A stretch of 6,186 nucleotides of DNA from Sulfurovaceae bacterium (GTDB taxonomy: Bacteria; Campylobacterota; Campylobacteria; Campylobacterales; Sulfurovaceae), in assembly GCA_029933395.1 (NCBI GenBank), contig JAOZOG010000124.1, positions 1 through 6,186 of the forward strand, written 5' to 3'. A model generated the notes under the pieces. That model was not told the origin of the DNA. It worked only from the letters and a program-made list of their open reading frames with translations, and searched no databases. The translations under genes were made by a program, and so were the position numbers. Positions 1-5,722 of this stretch are shown here, one piece after another (the first letter of the stretch is position 1; every line of letters begins with the position of its first letter).

Positions 1-896
1 TATCCAATAAACTTCCCACTACTACTGCGCTGTGCATCCATGATCTCGATCTCTCTGGCACCCGAGATGACGATATTGGAATCGAGGGTGTAGTCGAGTT
101 CAGGGTTTCTGTCTTCGTAGTTGACTGCATTGAGTATGACTTTCATTGCGCCGAGTCGCGCCAGGTATTTGTCATTGGAGCGGATGACGGTCCAGGGGGC
201 ATTATGTGAATGGGTGCGCTTGATCATTTCATATTTGGTATTGGTGAAGTCATCCCAGCGGTCCTGTGCCTGTACGTCTATCTCGCTGAGTTTCCACTGT
301 CTGAGCGGATCGGTTTTTCGCCGCTCGAAACGTCTGGCCTGCTCATCTTTTGTGACGGAGAAGTAGAGCTTGATCAGAATGGTCCCCTGACGTGTCAAAT
401 CCTTCTCGAAACCTTTGACACCCTTCATAAAGTCGTCATACTCTTTCTGTGTACAGAAACCGAAGACATGCTCCACCATCGCTCTGTTGTACCAGCTGCG
501 GTCGAAGAGGACGATTTCGCCTCCTCTGGGAAAATGGGAAATATACTTTTGGTAAAACCATTGTGTTTTCTGCTCTTCGGTAGGTTTGCCCAATGCGACG
601 ATACGATAATGCTTTTCGTTCATGTAGCGTGTCACCCTGCGTATCGTACCGCCTTTGCCGGCTGCATCACGCCCCTCGAAAAGGATGATCATTTTTTTGT
701 TTGTTTCCTCAAGGTGCTTCTGCAACTTAATCAGTTCTGCCTGGTAGGGTTTGAGGGACTTTTCCTCTCTGCGTTTTTTGACCGCTTTGACGATCTCTTC
801 ATCTTTTGATTTGCTCTCTTTGTAGAGCTCTACCAGCTCTTCGAGAGGTATATTTTCACCTTCTATCGTGACGTTATTCTGTTTTTCTGCCTCCAT
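1..896 (-). CDS. ppk2: Polyphosphate kinase 2 (PPK2), class I type; C-terminus cut by window edge
   Basis: Reading the minus strand from the ATG at 896-894 gives 298 codons with no stop before the left edge. The product is a cytoplasmic PPK2, which transfers phosphate between inorganic polyphosphate and nucleotides; class I members mainly make ATP or GTP from NDP and polyP. Visible motifs are the Walker A loop GRDAAGKGG (residues 75-83, preceded by FE), the Walker B block LFDRSWYNR (130-138) and the lid segment TDPLRQWKLS (195-204). A charged helical N-terminus of about 65 residues precedes the kinase core. Single-domain family members are close to 300 residues, and the two bases left at the edge read TA, so the stop may lie exactly at the boundary; this cannot be seen. 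AAAGGAG lies 7 bases before the ATG and fixes the start. It is transcribed divergently from tatD. A 199-codon antisense open frame opposite it is a shadow. Confidence 0.95.
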   Translation of the reverse strand, partial: MEAEKQNNVTIEGENIPLEELVELYKESKSKDEEIVKAVKKRREEKSLKPYQAELIKLQKHLEETNKKMIILFEGRDAAGKGGTIRRVTRYMNEKHYRIVALGKPTEEQKTQWFYQKYISHFPRGGEIVLFDRSWYNRAMVEHVFGFCTQKEYDDFMKGVKGFEKDLTRQGTILIKLYFSVTKDEQARRFERRKTDPLRQWKLSEIDVQAQDRWDDFTNTKYEMIKRTHSHNAPWTVIRSNDKYLARLGAMKVILNAVNYEDRNPELDYTLDSNIVISGAREIEIMDAQRSSSGKFIG

Positions 897-958
897 CTTT
901 CTGCTCCTTTAGGTTGACTTGTCTGCTTGCACATGGAATGCTAAGTAAGGGATAAAAT

Positions 959-964
959 ATTATA
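959..964 (-). promoter_or_regulatory. -10 box of the ppk2 promoter
   Basis: A perfect TATAAT on the minus strand, preceded directly by AGGAG, lies about 65 bases before the ppk2 start codon. There is no recognisable -35 hexamer, as is usual for the main sigma factor of Campylobacterota. The expected leader is about 55 bases. The 11-mer AGGAGTATAAT recurs at the diguanylate cyclase promoter. Confidence 0.6.
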
Positions 965-1014
965 CTCCTATTGTACTTTGTGAATTATTGATAGAGACTA
1001 TAAATAGAATCCCG

Positions 1015-1026
1015 TTTGGATATAAT
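1015..1026 (+). promoter_or_regulatory. -10 region of the tatD promoter
   Basis: TTTGGATATAAT contains a perfect TATAAT at 1021-1026, about 25 bases before the tatD ATG at 1051. It predicts a leader of only about 18 bases. Its position rules out the upstream in-frame ATG at 988, which would lie outside the transcript. The same 12-mer is found on the minus strand at 4285-4296. Confidence 0.6.
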
Positions 1027-1050
1027 TTCAAAAAACAAAGGTTTGAAGCT

Positions 1051-1821
1051 ATGATTGTTGATACGCATTGCCACCTTGATGATCCCCGCTATGAGGGGGA
1101 TATCACTGATGTGTTGGAACGTGCAGAGGAGGGAAGTGTCGAGAAATTTATCATCCCTGGAGCCGATACACGTACACTTCCCCGAGCGGTGGAGCTGGCT
1201 GAAAAATATGATCACATCTATTTCGCTGTCGGAGTACATCCTTATCATGCGGCATATTACGACCGTTCCGAACTGTTGCCTTTCGTGACACACGAAAAAT
1301 GTGTCGCGATTGGAGAGTGTGGGCTTGACTATTTTCGGCTGCCGGAGGAGAAGGAGGCAATCGAGGCGGAAAAGAAGCTGCAAAAAGAGGTGTTTGTCGA
1401 TCAGATACTCTGGGCGAAAGAGTTGGGGAAACCATTGATTGTGCATATCCGTGATGCAAGCCTGGATTCTCTGGAGCTGTTGGAGAAGTATGCAGGCCCC
1501 AGGGGCGGTGTGCTGCACTGCTACAATGCCGATGAACAGCTACTGAAGCTGGCGAAACGAAATTTTTATTTCGGGATTGGCGGTGTGCTGACGTTTAAAA
1601 ATGCCAGAAAATTGATACAGGTTTACCCCAGGATACCGCCGGAGAGACTCTTGATAGAGACGGATGCCCCCTATCTGACACCACACCCGCACAGAGGGGA
1701 GCGTAACGAACCGCTTTTTACGACACTGGTTGCCGATAAAATGAGTGAACTGAGCCATCTGGAGAGAGGGGAGATAGAACGTATTACGACAGAGAATGCA
1801 GTGCGACTCTTCGGAATATAA
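1051..1821 (+). CDS. tatD: TatD family metal-dependent deoxyribonuclease
   Basis: A 256-residue protein, the usual size for this family. TatD proteins are TIM-barrel hydrolases of the amidohydrolase superfamily with two metal ions; characterised members act as 3'-5' exonucleases or DNases in DNA repair and degradation. All expected metal ligands are visible: the HCH pair in VDTHCHLD (H6, H8), E89 in IGECGLDYF, H132 in VHIRDA, H156 in LHCYN and D205 in ETDAPYLTP. H63 lies in the conserved GVHP segment. I chose the ATG at 1051 over the in-frame ATG at 988 for three reasons: family members begin right at the strand carrying HxH, AAAGG lies 9 bases upstream, and the promoter lies between the two ATGs. 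The gene ends 18 bases from the convergent hemerythrin-like gene, with no intrinsic terminator visible between them. The exact substrate cannot be told from sequence. Confidence 0.93.
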   Translation: MIVDTHCHLDDPRYEGDITDVLERAEEGSVEKFIIPGADTRTLPRAVELAEKYDHIYFAVGVHPYHAAYYDRSELLPFVTHEKCVAIGECGLDYFRLPEEKEAIEAEKKLQKEVFVDQILWAKELGKPLIVHIRDASLDSLELLEKYAGPRGGVLHCYNADEQLLKLAKRNFYFGIGGVLTFKNARKLIQVYPRIPPERLLIETDAPYLTPHPHRGERNEPLFTTLVADKMSELSHLERGEIERITTENAVRLFGI

Positions 1822-1839
1822 TCTCCCAGGAGTGTTTGA

Positions 1840-2274
1840 CTATTTGGACTCGAGTTTGCTGTAAAGATTTTCCTCTTCAAAAGCGATCCGCTGCCCCAGC
1901 ACTTCCACCAGCTCATTGAATGTTTTGAAAAACTCATCATCCAATTTCGTCTCGGGCCGCGAGTGTATCGTCAAAAAGTTCATCAATGTGGTTTTGGTTC
2001 CACGAAAGGTTTCGATAAACTCTTTGACCATTTTTTCTGTTTTGAGATCAAGTCGCTTTTGGTCTTTGAGGAGCCTGTAGAACTCGATATCTTCATTCAT
2101 GAGATGGTCGACTGCAAGGTCGTTGAGTGCCATAAGCTGTTTCTTTGTCTCTTCGTAGTTATTTTTCGAATAGGCTGCGATAACTTTGTGGGCCAGAACG
2201 ACCAATTGTTCATGCTCTTTTTTCCATTTTTTGACGAGTTTCTGATTTTTGGACGAGAAGAGAGAAAAAAACAT
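1840..2274 (-). CDS. Hemerythrin/HHE-like four-helix bundle protein
   Basis: A 144-residue, almost wholly helical cytoplasmic protein rich in Lys and Glu. The spacing of candidate metal ligands fits the HHE cation-binding (hemerythrin-like) fold: H21 in helix A (KKEHEQL), H57 and E61 in helix B (DHLMNED), H104 in helix C (LTIHSRP), and a C-terminal RIAFEEENLY with E133/E134 in helix D. Proteins of this fold bind a di-iron centre and serve in oxygen, NO or redox sensing or iron handling. The helix D position that usually holds His in the Hxx(x)EE pattern is R129 here, so the metal site may be altered or lost. The start at 2274 has AAGGTGG 6 bases upstream. It is last in the minus-strand block, with its own TATAAT at 2322-2317. 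The alternative is a four-helix protein without metal. Confidence 0.65.
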   Translation of the reverse strand: MFFSLFSSKNQKLVKKWKKEHEQLVVLAHKVIAAYSKNNYEETKKQLMALNDLAVDHLMNEDIEFYRLLKDQKRLDLKTEKMVKEFIETFRGTKTTLMNFLTIHSRPETKLDDEFFKTFNELVEVLGQRIAFEEENLYSKLESK

Positions 2275-2316
2275 ACTATACCACCTTTTCTTTTTTAATA
2301 CTTTAGCATAAGCAGT

Positions 2317-2322
2317 ATTATA
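2317..2322 (-). promoter_or_regulatory. -10 box for the hemerythrin-like gene
   Basis: A perfect TATAAT on the minus strand lies between the stop of the cysteine-rich gene (2341) and the start of the hemerythrin-like gene (2274). It predicts a leader of about 35 bases containing the AAGGTGG ribosome site. It suggests the gene can be expressed independently of truD. No -35 box is evident. Confidence 0.5.
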
Positions 2323-2340
2323 GACAGCAAAAAGTTCGAA

Positions 2341-2778
2341 TTATTGCTCCATCTCTGAAACAAGATTGCAATCTTTCATAATCTTTTTCCAGTCTCTCGA
2401 GAAGTATTTCTCGATGACATGTTTTTTATGCGGCACTTTGCAGTTGGAGCAGTCGTTGTGAATACTCTTTTCATCTTCATAGGTTCCCCTGTTTTTTGAA
2501 TCGATACTGCAAAAGCTGTAGAGTTTTTTGCCATTTTCTGTTTCTATCCCTCTATCGTCGAAACGAAAATGCATGCAGGCGCAGAAGTAACAATTGAGCT
2601 TTTCCATCTCGTGGCACTTTTGGTCTTTGGGATAGAGGGGGCAAAAGTCCGGATGCCTTACTTTCATATTGTCAAAATCAAAATAGTCGATCAGTTCACT
2701 GTCGGAGAGCTGCTTCAGGTTATCGACAATCTTGGCATGTTTTTTGGCATGGGCGCGGTACCACTCGGTATAGGTCAT
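2341..2778 (-). CDS. Cysteine-rich small-domain protein, probable metal binding
   Basis: A 145-residue soluble protein with nine cysteines, eight of them clustered in residues 46-113: C46, C55, C63, C66, C68, C90, C110 and C113, plus C137. The blocks LNCYFCACMHF (61-71) and NDCSNCKVPHKKH (108-120) strongly resemble the Cysteine-rich small domain family (PF04071 as I remember it), whose typical blocks read NCLFCYCPLY and DCSNCLLPH. That family is thought to bind metal, and no reaction is established for it; in some archaea it is fused to a cobamide-pathway enzyme. The first 40 residues form a helical extension. The ATG overlaps the truD stop as ATGA, so translation is probably coupled to truD; the only upstream ribosome-site-like sequence is a weak GAGAG within truD. 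The family match is from memory of the motif, not a search. Confidence 0.7.
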   Translation of the reverse strand: MTYTEWYRAHAKKHAKIVDNLKQLSDSELIDYFDFDNMKVRHPDFCPLYPKDQKCHEMEKLNCYFCACMHFRFDDRGIETENGKKLYSFCSIDSKNRGTYEDEKSIHNDCSNCKVPHKKHVIEKYFSRDWKKIMKDCNLVSEMEQ

Positions 2779-3875
2779 TGGTGATGCTCTCTGCTCATTG
2801 CGGGCTTGAGGGATCTTTTGCCAATCTCCTCGAGAAAGGTCGTCGCATAGGCACCTTTGGGAAGCACAAAATCGAGTGTCAGCTCTCGTGACCCCTTATC
2901 ATATCGGCTTTTGATATCCTGCGGCCAAATCCATGCGAATCGGCGATCACCTCCCAGTGAGCTGAGTTCTTCATCGTCATAGGGTGCCTCTAGATGGTAG
3001 GCATCGCTCTGGGAGCGGGGCGCATGGGATCCGCAGATCAGACCGGTAGGAGAGATGCGGCCCTCCTGGAAAACCTTTGCGCTGTGACTCATATCCTTGA
3101 GATAACTCTGTTTTCCATAGGGGTAGGTTTGCATCAGATCCCCGATGAAGAGCTTAAAAAACTGAGTTTGTCTGGCCAGTACTTTGACCAGAGCATCCGG
3201 ATAAGCGAGCTGCTTCGCTGCCTCCTGTGCTGTCTGGGTTTCAATGATCTTCGAGAGCTTGACGCGTTCGCCAAGCCACTGATTAAAGAGGTACCCCTGG
3301 TAGGCGGCGACAAGAAGCTTCTCTTTGGCACCCTTGAGTTTTTTGCCGCTGTGGGCTATTGTCTTGCCCTGGAGATAACTCCTGCTGTCTTCCCCGAAAC
3401 GTTGATAGCCAAAGTAGTTTGGGATGCCTTTTTGTGACATTTGTGATGCCGTTTTACTGATTGCAGATGCGGCATCTGTCGTTACCTGATGTAAAACGAT
3501 TGAAAATCGGTTTCCCTTGAGTTGTCCTATTTTGATCGGCATCTTGTTGTAGGCCCGGTCCACTATTTCGATCTTTTCGGTTGTGAGGTTTTTCAGCTCT
3601 CTTTCGGCCTGTTTGGGGATGGAGAGATACTGTATCGTTGTAGCACTCTTGTCTTTGAGGCCTGCATAGCCGATATCGCGCTCACTCAAACCGGTCGCTT
3701 TCGAAAGCACATGGATCAGCTTCCATGTACTCATGTCACGTTTTTTAATCTTGAGTACCAGATAGTTTCCCTGTCCGGAAAAACGGAACATCGGGATCTC
3801 TTCCACAAAAAAGCGGTCGATCGTCTGTTCAAAGTCAAAGGAGATGGGTTGATGGTTGTATGTATAGATTTTCAT
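2775..3875 (-). CDS. truD: tRNA pseudouridine(13) synthase TruD
   Basis: A 366-residue cytoplasmic enzyme that isomerises U13 of tRNA (tRNA-Glu in E. coli) to pseudouridine. The length is slightly above the E. coli protein (about 350). Visible family features are the N-terminal strand RFFVEEIP (21-28), the catalytic motif GYAGLKDKSA with Asp75, LKGNRFSI (119-126), the signature NYFGYQRFG (153-161) that introduces the TruD-specific insert domain, and the C-terminal GGDRR and LPKGAYATTFL (338-348) that close the catalytic core. The ATG at 3875 agrees with the family's N-terminus, but no good ribosome site precedes it. Instead its first two bases lie in a hairpin stem that begins at the stop codon of the upstream gene 38 bases away, which points to translational coupling. 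The 3' end overlaps the cysteine-rich gene by 4 bases. Confidence 0.97.
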   Translation of the reverse strand: MKIYTYNHQPISFDFEQTIDRFFVEEIPMFRFSGQGNYLVLKIKKRDMSTWKLIHVLSKATGLSERDIGYAGLKDKSATTIQYLSIPKQAERELKNLTTEKIEIVDRAYNKMPIKIGQLKGNRFSIVLHQVTTDAASAISKTASQMSQKGIPNYFGYQRFGEDSRSYLQGKTIAHSGKKLKGAKEKLLVAAYQGYLFNQWLGERVKLSKIIETQTAQEAAKQLAYPDALVKVLARQTQFFKLFIGDLMQTYPYGKQSYLKDMSHSAKVFQEGRISPTGLICGSHAPRSQSDAYHLEAPYDDEELSSLGGDRRFAWIWPQDIKSRYDKGSRELTLDFVLPKGAYATTFLEEIGKRSLKPAMSREHHQ

Positions 3876-3914
3876 ACCGGAAGTATAGCATGAAGTCTGC
3901 TCGGCTCCCGGTAT
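3874..3914 (-). promoter_or_regulatory. RNA hairpin covering the truD start codon
   Basis: In the minus-strand transcript ATACCGGGAG (3914-3905) pairs with CTTCCGGTAT (3883-3874): ten pairs including one G-U, with a loop of 21 bases. The left arm starts at the last base of the upstream TAA stop, and the right arm contains the AT of the truD ATG. No run of U follows, so it is not an intrinsic terminator. A ribosome finishing the upstream gene would open the stem, which suggests coupled translation. Confidence 0.5.
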
Positions 3915-4243
3915 TACTCTATGGTAATGATATCGATCAGTTCGACACCGTCACACCCCTTTTTGAGCCGTTTGTGTTTTCTGGCATCCTCTTCGGCCAG
4001 CTCCAGCAGGTCGGCAAAATCATTTTTGCTGGCCAAAAATTCAAATTGCTCTTTTTCTGTCTTGAGCGCTATGGTGGCATTCTCTTTGGCAGAGAGTTGG
4101 ATGTGTCTCAGACCCCTGGCAAATTCACTCTTGATGGCCTTCATCACTTTTTCGTTTCCCAGAATTTCATCGAGGCCAATCTCCTTGTTGACATCACTCT
4201 CGCAGAGTACCGTGTAGGTAATTTTCATTTTTCCATCCATCAT
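3914..4243 (-). CDS. Hypothetical protein, first gene before truD
   Basis: A 109-residue soluble protein (108 from the second ATG, 104 from the third at MKITYTV) that I do not recognise. It begins with a likely beta strand (KITYTVLCE) and continues with amphipathic helices rich in Lys and Glu, including FEFLASKNDFADLLELAEED (residues 67-86). It ends in a short hydrophobic strand, VELIDIITIE. There are two cysteines, C14 and C97, and no signal peptide or membrane segment. It is a real gene by three signs: AAAGGAG lies 5 bases before the first ATG and 8 before the second, a perfect TATAAT lies about 42 bases upstream, and the composition matches the neighbouring genes. It leads the minus-strand block and is separated from truD by 38 bases that form a hairpin. 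A link to tRNA modification can be proposed only from position. Confidence 0.8.
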   Translation of the reverse strand: MMDGKMKITYTVLCESDVNKEIGLDEILGNEKVMKAIKSEFARGLRHIQLSAKENATIALKTEKEQFEFLASKNDFADLLELAEEDARKHKRLKKGCDGVELIDIITIE

Positions 4244-4284
4244 TATGACTCCTTTGAGCGTAATTTTATCCCTTCTTTTGTACG

Positions 4285-4296
4285 ATTATATCCAAA
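4285..4296 (-). promoter_or_regulatory. -10 region of the hypothetical-truD operon promoter
   Basis: TTTGGATATAAT on the minus strand, with TATAAT at 4290-4285, is identical over 12 bases to the tatD promoter. It predicts a leader of about 35 bases before the ATG at 4243. A 15-base palindrome lies just upstream. Confidence 0.6.
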
Positions 4297-4297
4297 T

Positions 4298-4312
4298 ATG
4301 TCATTTTGACAT
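4298..4312. promoter_or_regulatory. Perfect dyad ATGTCA-TTT-TGACAT, candidate operator
   Basis: Two perfect 6-base arms are separated by 3 bases. The dyad lies 7 bases upstream of the -10 box (4290) of the minus-strand operon, where the -35 contact would be, and about 38 bases before the -10 of the opposite gene. A dimeric regulator binding here could control the operon. I cannot match it to a known regulator. Confidence 0.4.
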
Positions 4313-4328
4313 CTTCTGCTGCTTAAGG

Positions 4329-4350
4329 ACTCCTCCAATAAATCAGGAGT
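4329..4350. promoter_or_regulatory. Inverted repeat ACTCCT-N10-AGGAGT over the cyclase promoter
   Basis: Two perfect 6-base arms with a 10-base spacer span the -35 to -10 interval of the diguanylate cyclase promoter; the last base of the right arm is the first T of TATAAT. The placement would suit a repressor. Because AGGAG also precedes the ppk2 -10 box without a matching left arm, the right arm may instead be a promoter element and the dyad accidental. Confidence 0.3.
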
Positions 4351-4355
4351 ATAAT
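4350..4355 (+). promoter_or_regulatory. -10 box of the diguanylate cyclase promoter
   Basis: A perfect TATAAT preceded by AGGAG lies 53 bases before the TTG start at 4409 and predicts a leader of about 47 bases. It is divergent from the operon promoter at 4285-4290. Confidence 0.6.
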
Positions 4356-4396
4356 TTAAAAAATTACTCATATCAATTATAGGGTTATGAAGGTAG

Positions 4397-4411
4397 AAAA
4401 GGAGTGTATTG
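4397..4411 (+). promoter_or_regulatory. Ribosome site deciding the TTG start of the cyclase
   Basis: AAAAGGAG (4397-4404) is followed after TGTA by TTG (4409-4411). The spacing of 4 bases is short and TTG is a weak start, which together suggest low translation. The nearby ATG at 4387 is out of frame and opens only a 28-codon frame. Confidence 0.7.
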
Positions 4412-5308
4412 AAATATATTTATCCGATCATCGTTCTAGTTTTATCGATTGTTTTTATTGCTGTAGAGGGTAGATATTTTTCGTTACAGCCCTCGATCAA
4501 CTACTTTGGATTGGCAGCGTACGGATCGATTACGCTGATTATGATCATCACCTTTTTTGCGATACAGAAGCTTGCCAGCAGTAGAGAGATCTATCTCTAT
4601 CTTGTTGCCGGATTTACCTTTATTTATATTTCTCTTCTTTTGAGCACACTCGACAAGATCTATGTTTTCCCTTCCAGTGTGACAGATGTTCTGGAAGATC
4701 TGTTTCAGCTTGTTGGTTTCGGATTTGTGACAGTGGGAATCATCAAGTGGATCAAATTTGACGAAGACGTCAAGGACAAACTGATCGAAATGGCCAGCGT
4801 GGATGACCTGACCAATATCATGAACAGACGGATTTTCGATATCGAATTCAAACGTGAATTTGCCAATACAAAACGGCATGACAGAACACTATCGCTGATC
4901 ATGATCGATATCGACCACTTCAAGGAAGTCAACGATACCTACGGCCATTTTTTTGGTGATATGATACTCAAAATGTTTGCATTGGAAGTGTCTCAAATTC
5001 TGCGTACGGGTGACTATTTCTGTCGTTTGGGTGGAGATGAATTTTGTATTCTTCTACCTCAGACTGATCTGGATAATGCTACGGTCGTAGCCGAAAAGAT
5101 TCGTAATCTGGTTAAAAATATTTCAATCAAAACTGACAAGAGTGAGATAGGTATTACTGTCAGTCTTGGGATCGCCAGCTACAGGCCTGAATATTATGAT
5201 GCTTCCCAGATACTTGAGAATGCAGACAAGGCACTCTATCAGGCCAAGCAATCCGGACGCGACAAAAGTGTCAAGGAGAGAGAACTTTTAGCACAAAACG
5301 ATCATTAG
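4409..5308 (+). CDS. Membrane-bound GGDEF diguanylate cyclase
   Basis: A 299-residue inner-membrane protein that should make cyclic di-GMP from two GTP. The N-terminal part has about four membrane segments (roughly residues 3-19, 32-52, 61-80 and 97-114) with very short loops and no recognisable periplasmic sensor domain. A short linker leads to the GGDEF domain: VDDLTNIMNRR (131-141), the metal and substrate block MIDIDHFKEVNDTYGH (165-180, metal ligand D167), the intact signature GGDEF (208-212), SLGIA (252-256) and ADKALYQAKQSGRD (272-285). RTGD (199-202), five residues before GGDEF, is a complete RxxD inhibitory site, so product feedback is expected. There is no EAL domain. The start is TTG with AAAAGGAG only 4 bases upstream; no in-frame ATG exists before about residue 45, so TTG is the best choice. 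It appears monocistronic. The signal sensed is unknown. Confidence 0.95.
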   Translation: MKYIYPIIVLVLSIVFIAVEGRYFSLQPSINYFGLAAYGSITLIMIITFFAIQKLASSREIYLYLVAGFTFIYISLLLSTLDKIYVFPSSVTDVLEDLFQLVGFGFVTVGIIKWIKFDEDVKDKLIEMASVDDLTNIMNRRIFDIEFKREFANTKRHDRTLSLIMIDIDHFKEVNDTYGHFFGDMILKMFALEVSQILRTGDYFCRLGGDEFCILLPQTDLDNATVVAEKIRNLVKNISIKTDKSEIGITVSLGIASYRPEYYDASQILENADKALYQAKQSGRDKSVKERELLAQNDH

Positions 5309-5722
5309 GTAGGGGATATGCGTATGTTATCATCACCCCGCCAATCTATGATGCTGTGATTTCGTTCATACATAAGGCAGATTTTTGTACCCCAAGGGTA
5401 TTTCCTGCTGGCAAGAATTTATCAAAGTGAATTCGATAAAATCTAATGCAGAGTATGGACGAAAGCACAGCATCAAAGATTGGTTATGTTTGTTGGGGTG
5501 GTGATAAATGCTCCTCATTGCCCAGGAAGCCGGACTTCTCAATATTATCAAATCCGACGATACGAAAATGCTGGGCTTAAACAACGCTTTCATTGGGGCA
5601 TAGATCAACAGCGGACCGGCAGGAAGTGAATCTGGTATGTTTGGCAATACCTAATTACCTGAAATATGCATTGACTTTTTAGGCAGCAGGGAGGCTGGAC
5701 TGCCTGACGAAGAACTGTTTGG
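5309..5722 (+). pseudogene. Gene-poor stretch, possibly a decayed coding remnant
   Basis: These 414 bases hold no convincing intact gene. On the plus strand one frame (codon starts divisible by 3) reads like protein broken by stops. It is open at 5376-5501, has TGA TAA at 5502-5507, is open from an ATG at 5508 to a TAG at 5601 (31 codons, with MLLIAQEAGLL and MLGLNNAFIGA), is open to a TAA at 5652 (INSGPAGSESGMFGNT), and is open to a TAG at 5742 (containing AGLPDEELFGYF). The pieces look more protein-like than random, but I cannot name a family, and none has a convincing ribosome site. A 93-codon minus-strand frame (5366-5647, TTG start) is rich in Pro and Ser, lacks a ribosome site and looks antisense. 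No terminator with a U-run is visible for either flanking gene. Confidence 0.3.
5681..5705. repeat. Short inverted repeat AGGCAG-N13-CTGCCT
   Basis: Two perfect 6-base arms lie just past the 3' end of the Sel1 repeat gene. TTTTT precedes the left arm on the plus strand, so neither transcript would have a U-run after the stem and it is not a standard intrinsic terminator. It may still form a weak hairpin at the end of the minus-strand transcript, or be chance. Confidence 0.3.

Noticed and set aside
210..809. 199-codon plus-strand open frame
   Set aside because: It is antisense to ppk2, which has all family motifs in the opposite frame. It is Phe, Leu and Cys rich and has no ribosome site.
988..1050. 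21-codon N-terminal extension of TatD from the ATG at 988
   Set aside because: It lies upstream of the perfect -10 box at 1021-1026, has no ribosome site, and the family starts at the HxH strand.
985..1518. 177-codon minus-strand open frame
   Set aside because: It lies opposite tatD, whose metal ligands are complete. It has no promoter or ribosome site and an implausible composition.
3860..4309. 149-codon plus-strand open frame
   Set aside because: It is opposite the hypothetical gene and the truD start. The minus-strand gene has the ribosome site and promoter.
4387..4473. 28-codon frame overlapping the cyclase start, possible leader peptide
   Set aside because: The only purine run before its ATG (AGGG) is 2 bases away, too close. 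The strong AAAAGGAG belongs to the TTG at 4409.
5312..5339. GGGG...CCCC hairpin after the cyclase as a terminator
   Set aside because: The arms pair imperfectly beyond four bases and no U-run follows.
5388..5400. Small hairpin TACCC-CAA-GGGTA
   Set aside because: It has only five pairs with a 3-base loop and no U-run, so it could easily be chance.
5366..5647. 93-codon minus-strand open frame starting with TTG
   Set aside because: There is no clear ribosome site or promoter, the protein is Pro and Ser rich unlike its neighbours, and it resembles a reading antisense to coding-like sequence.
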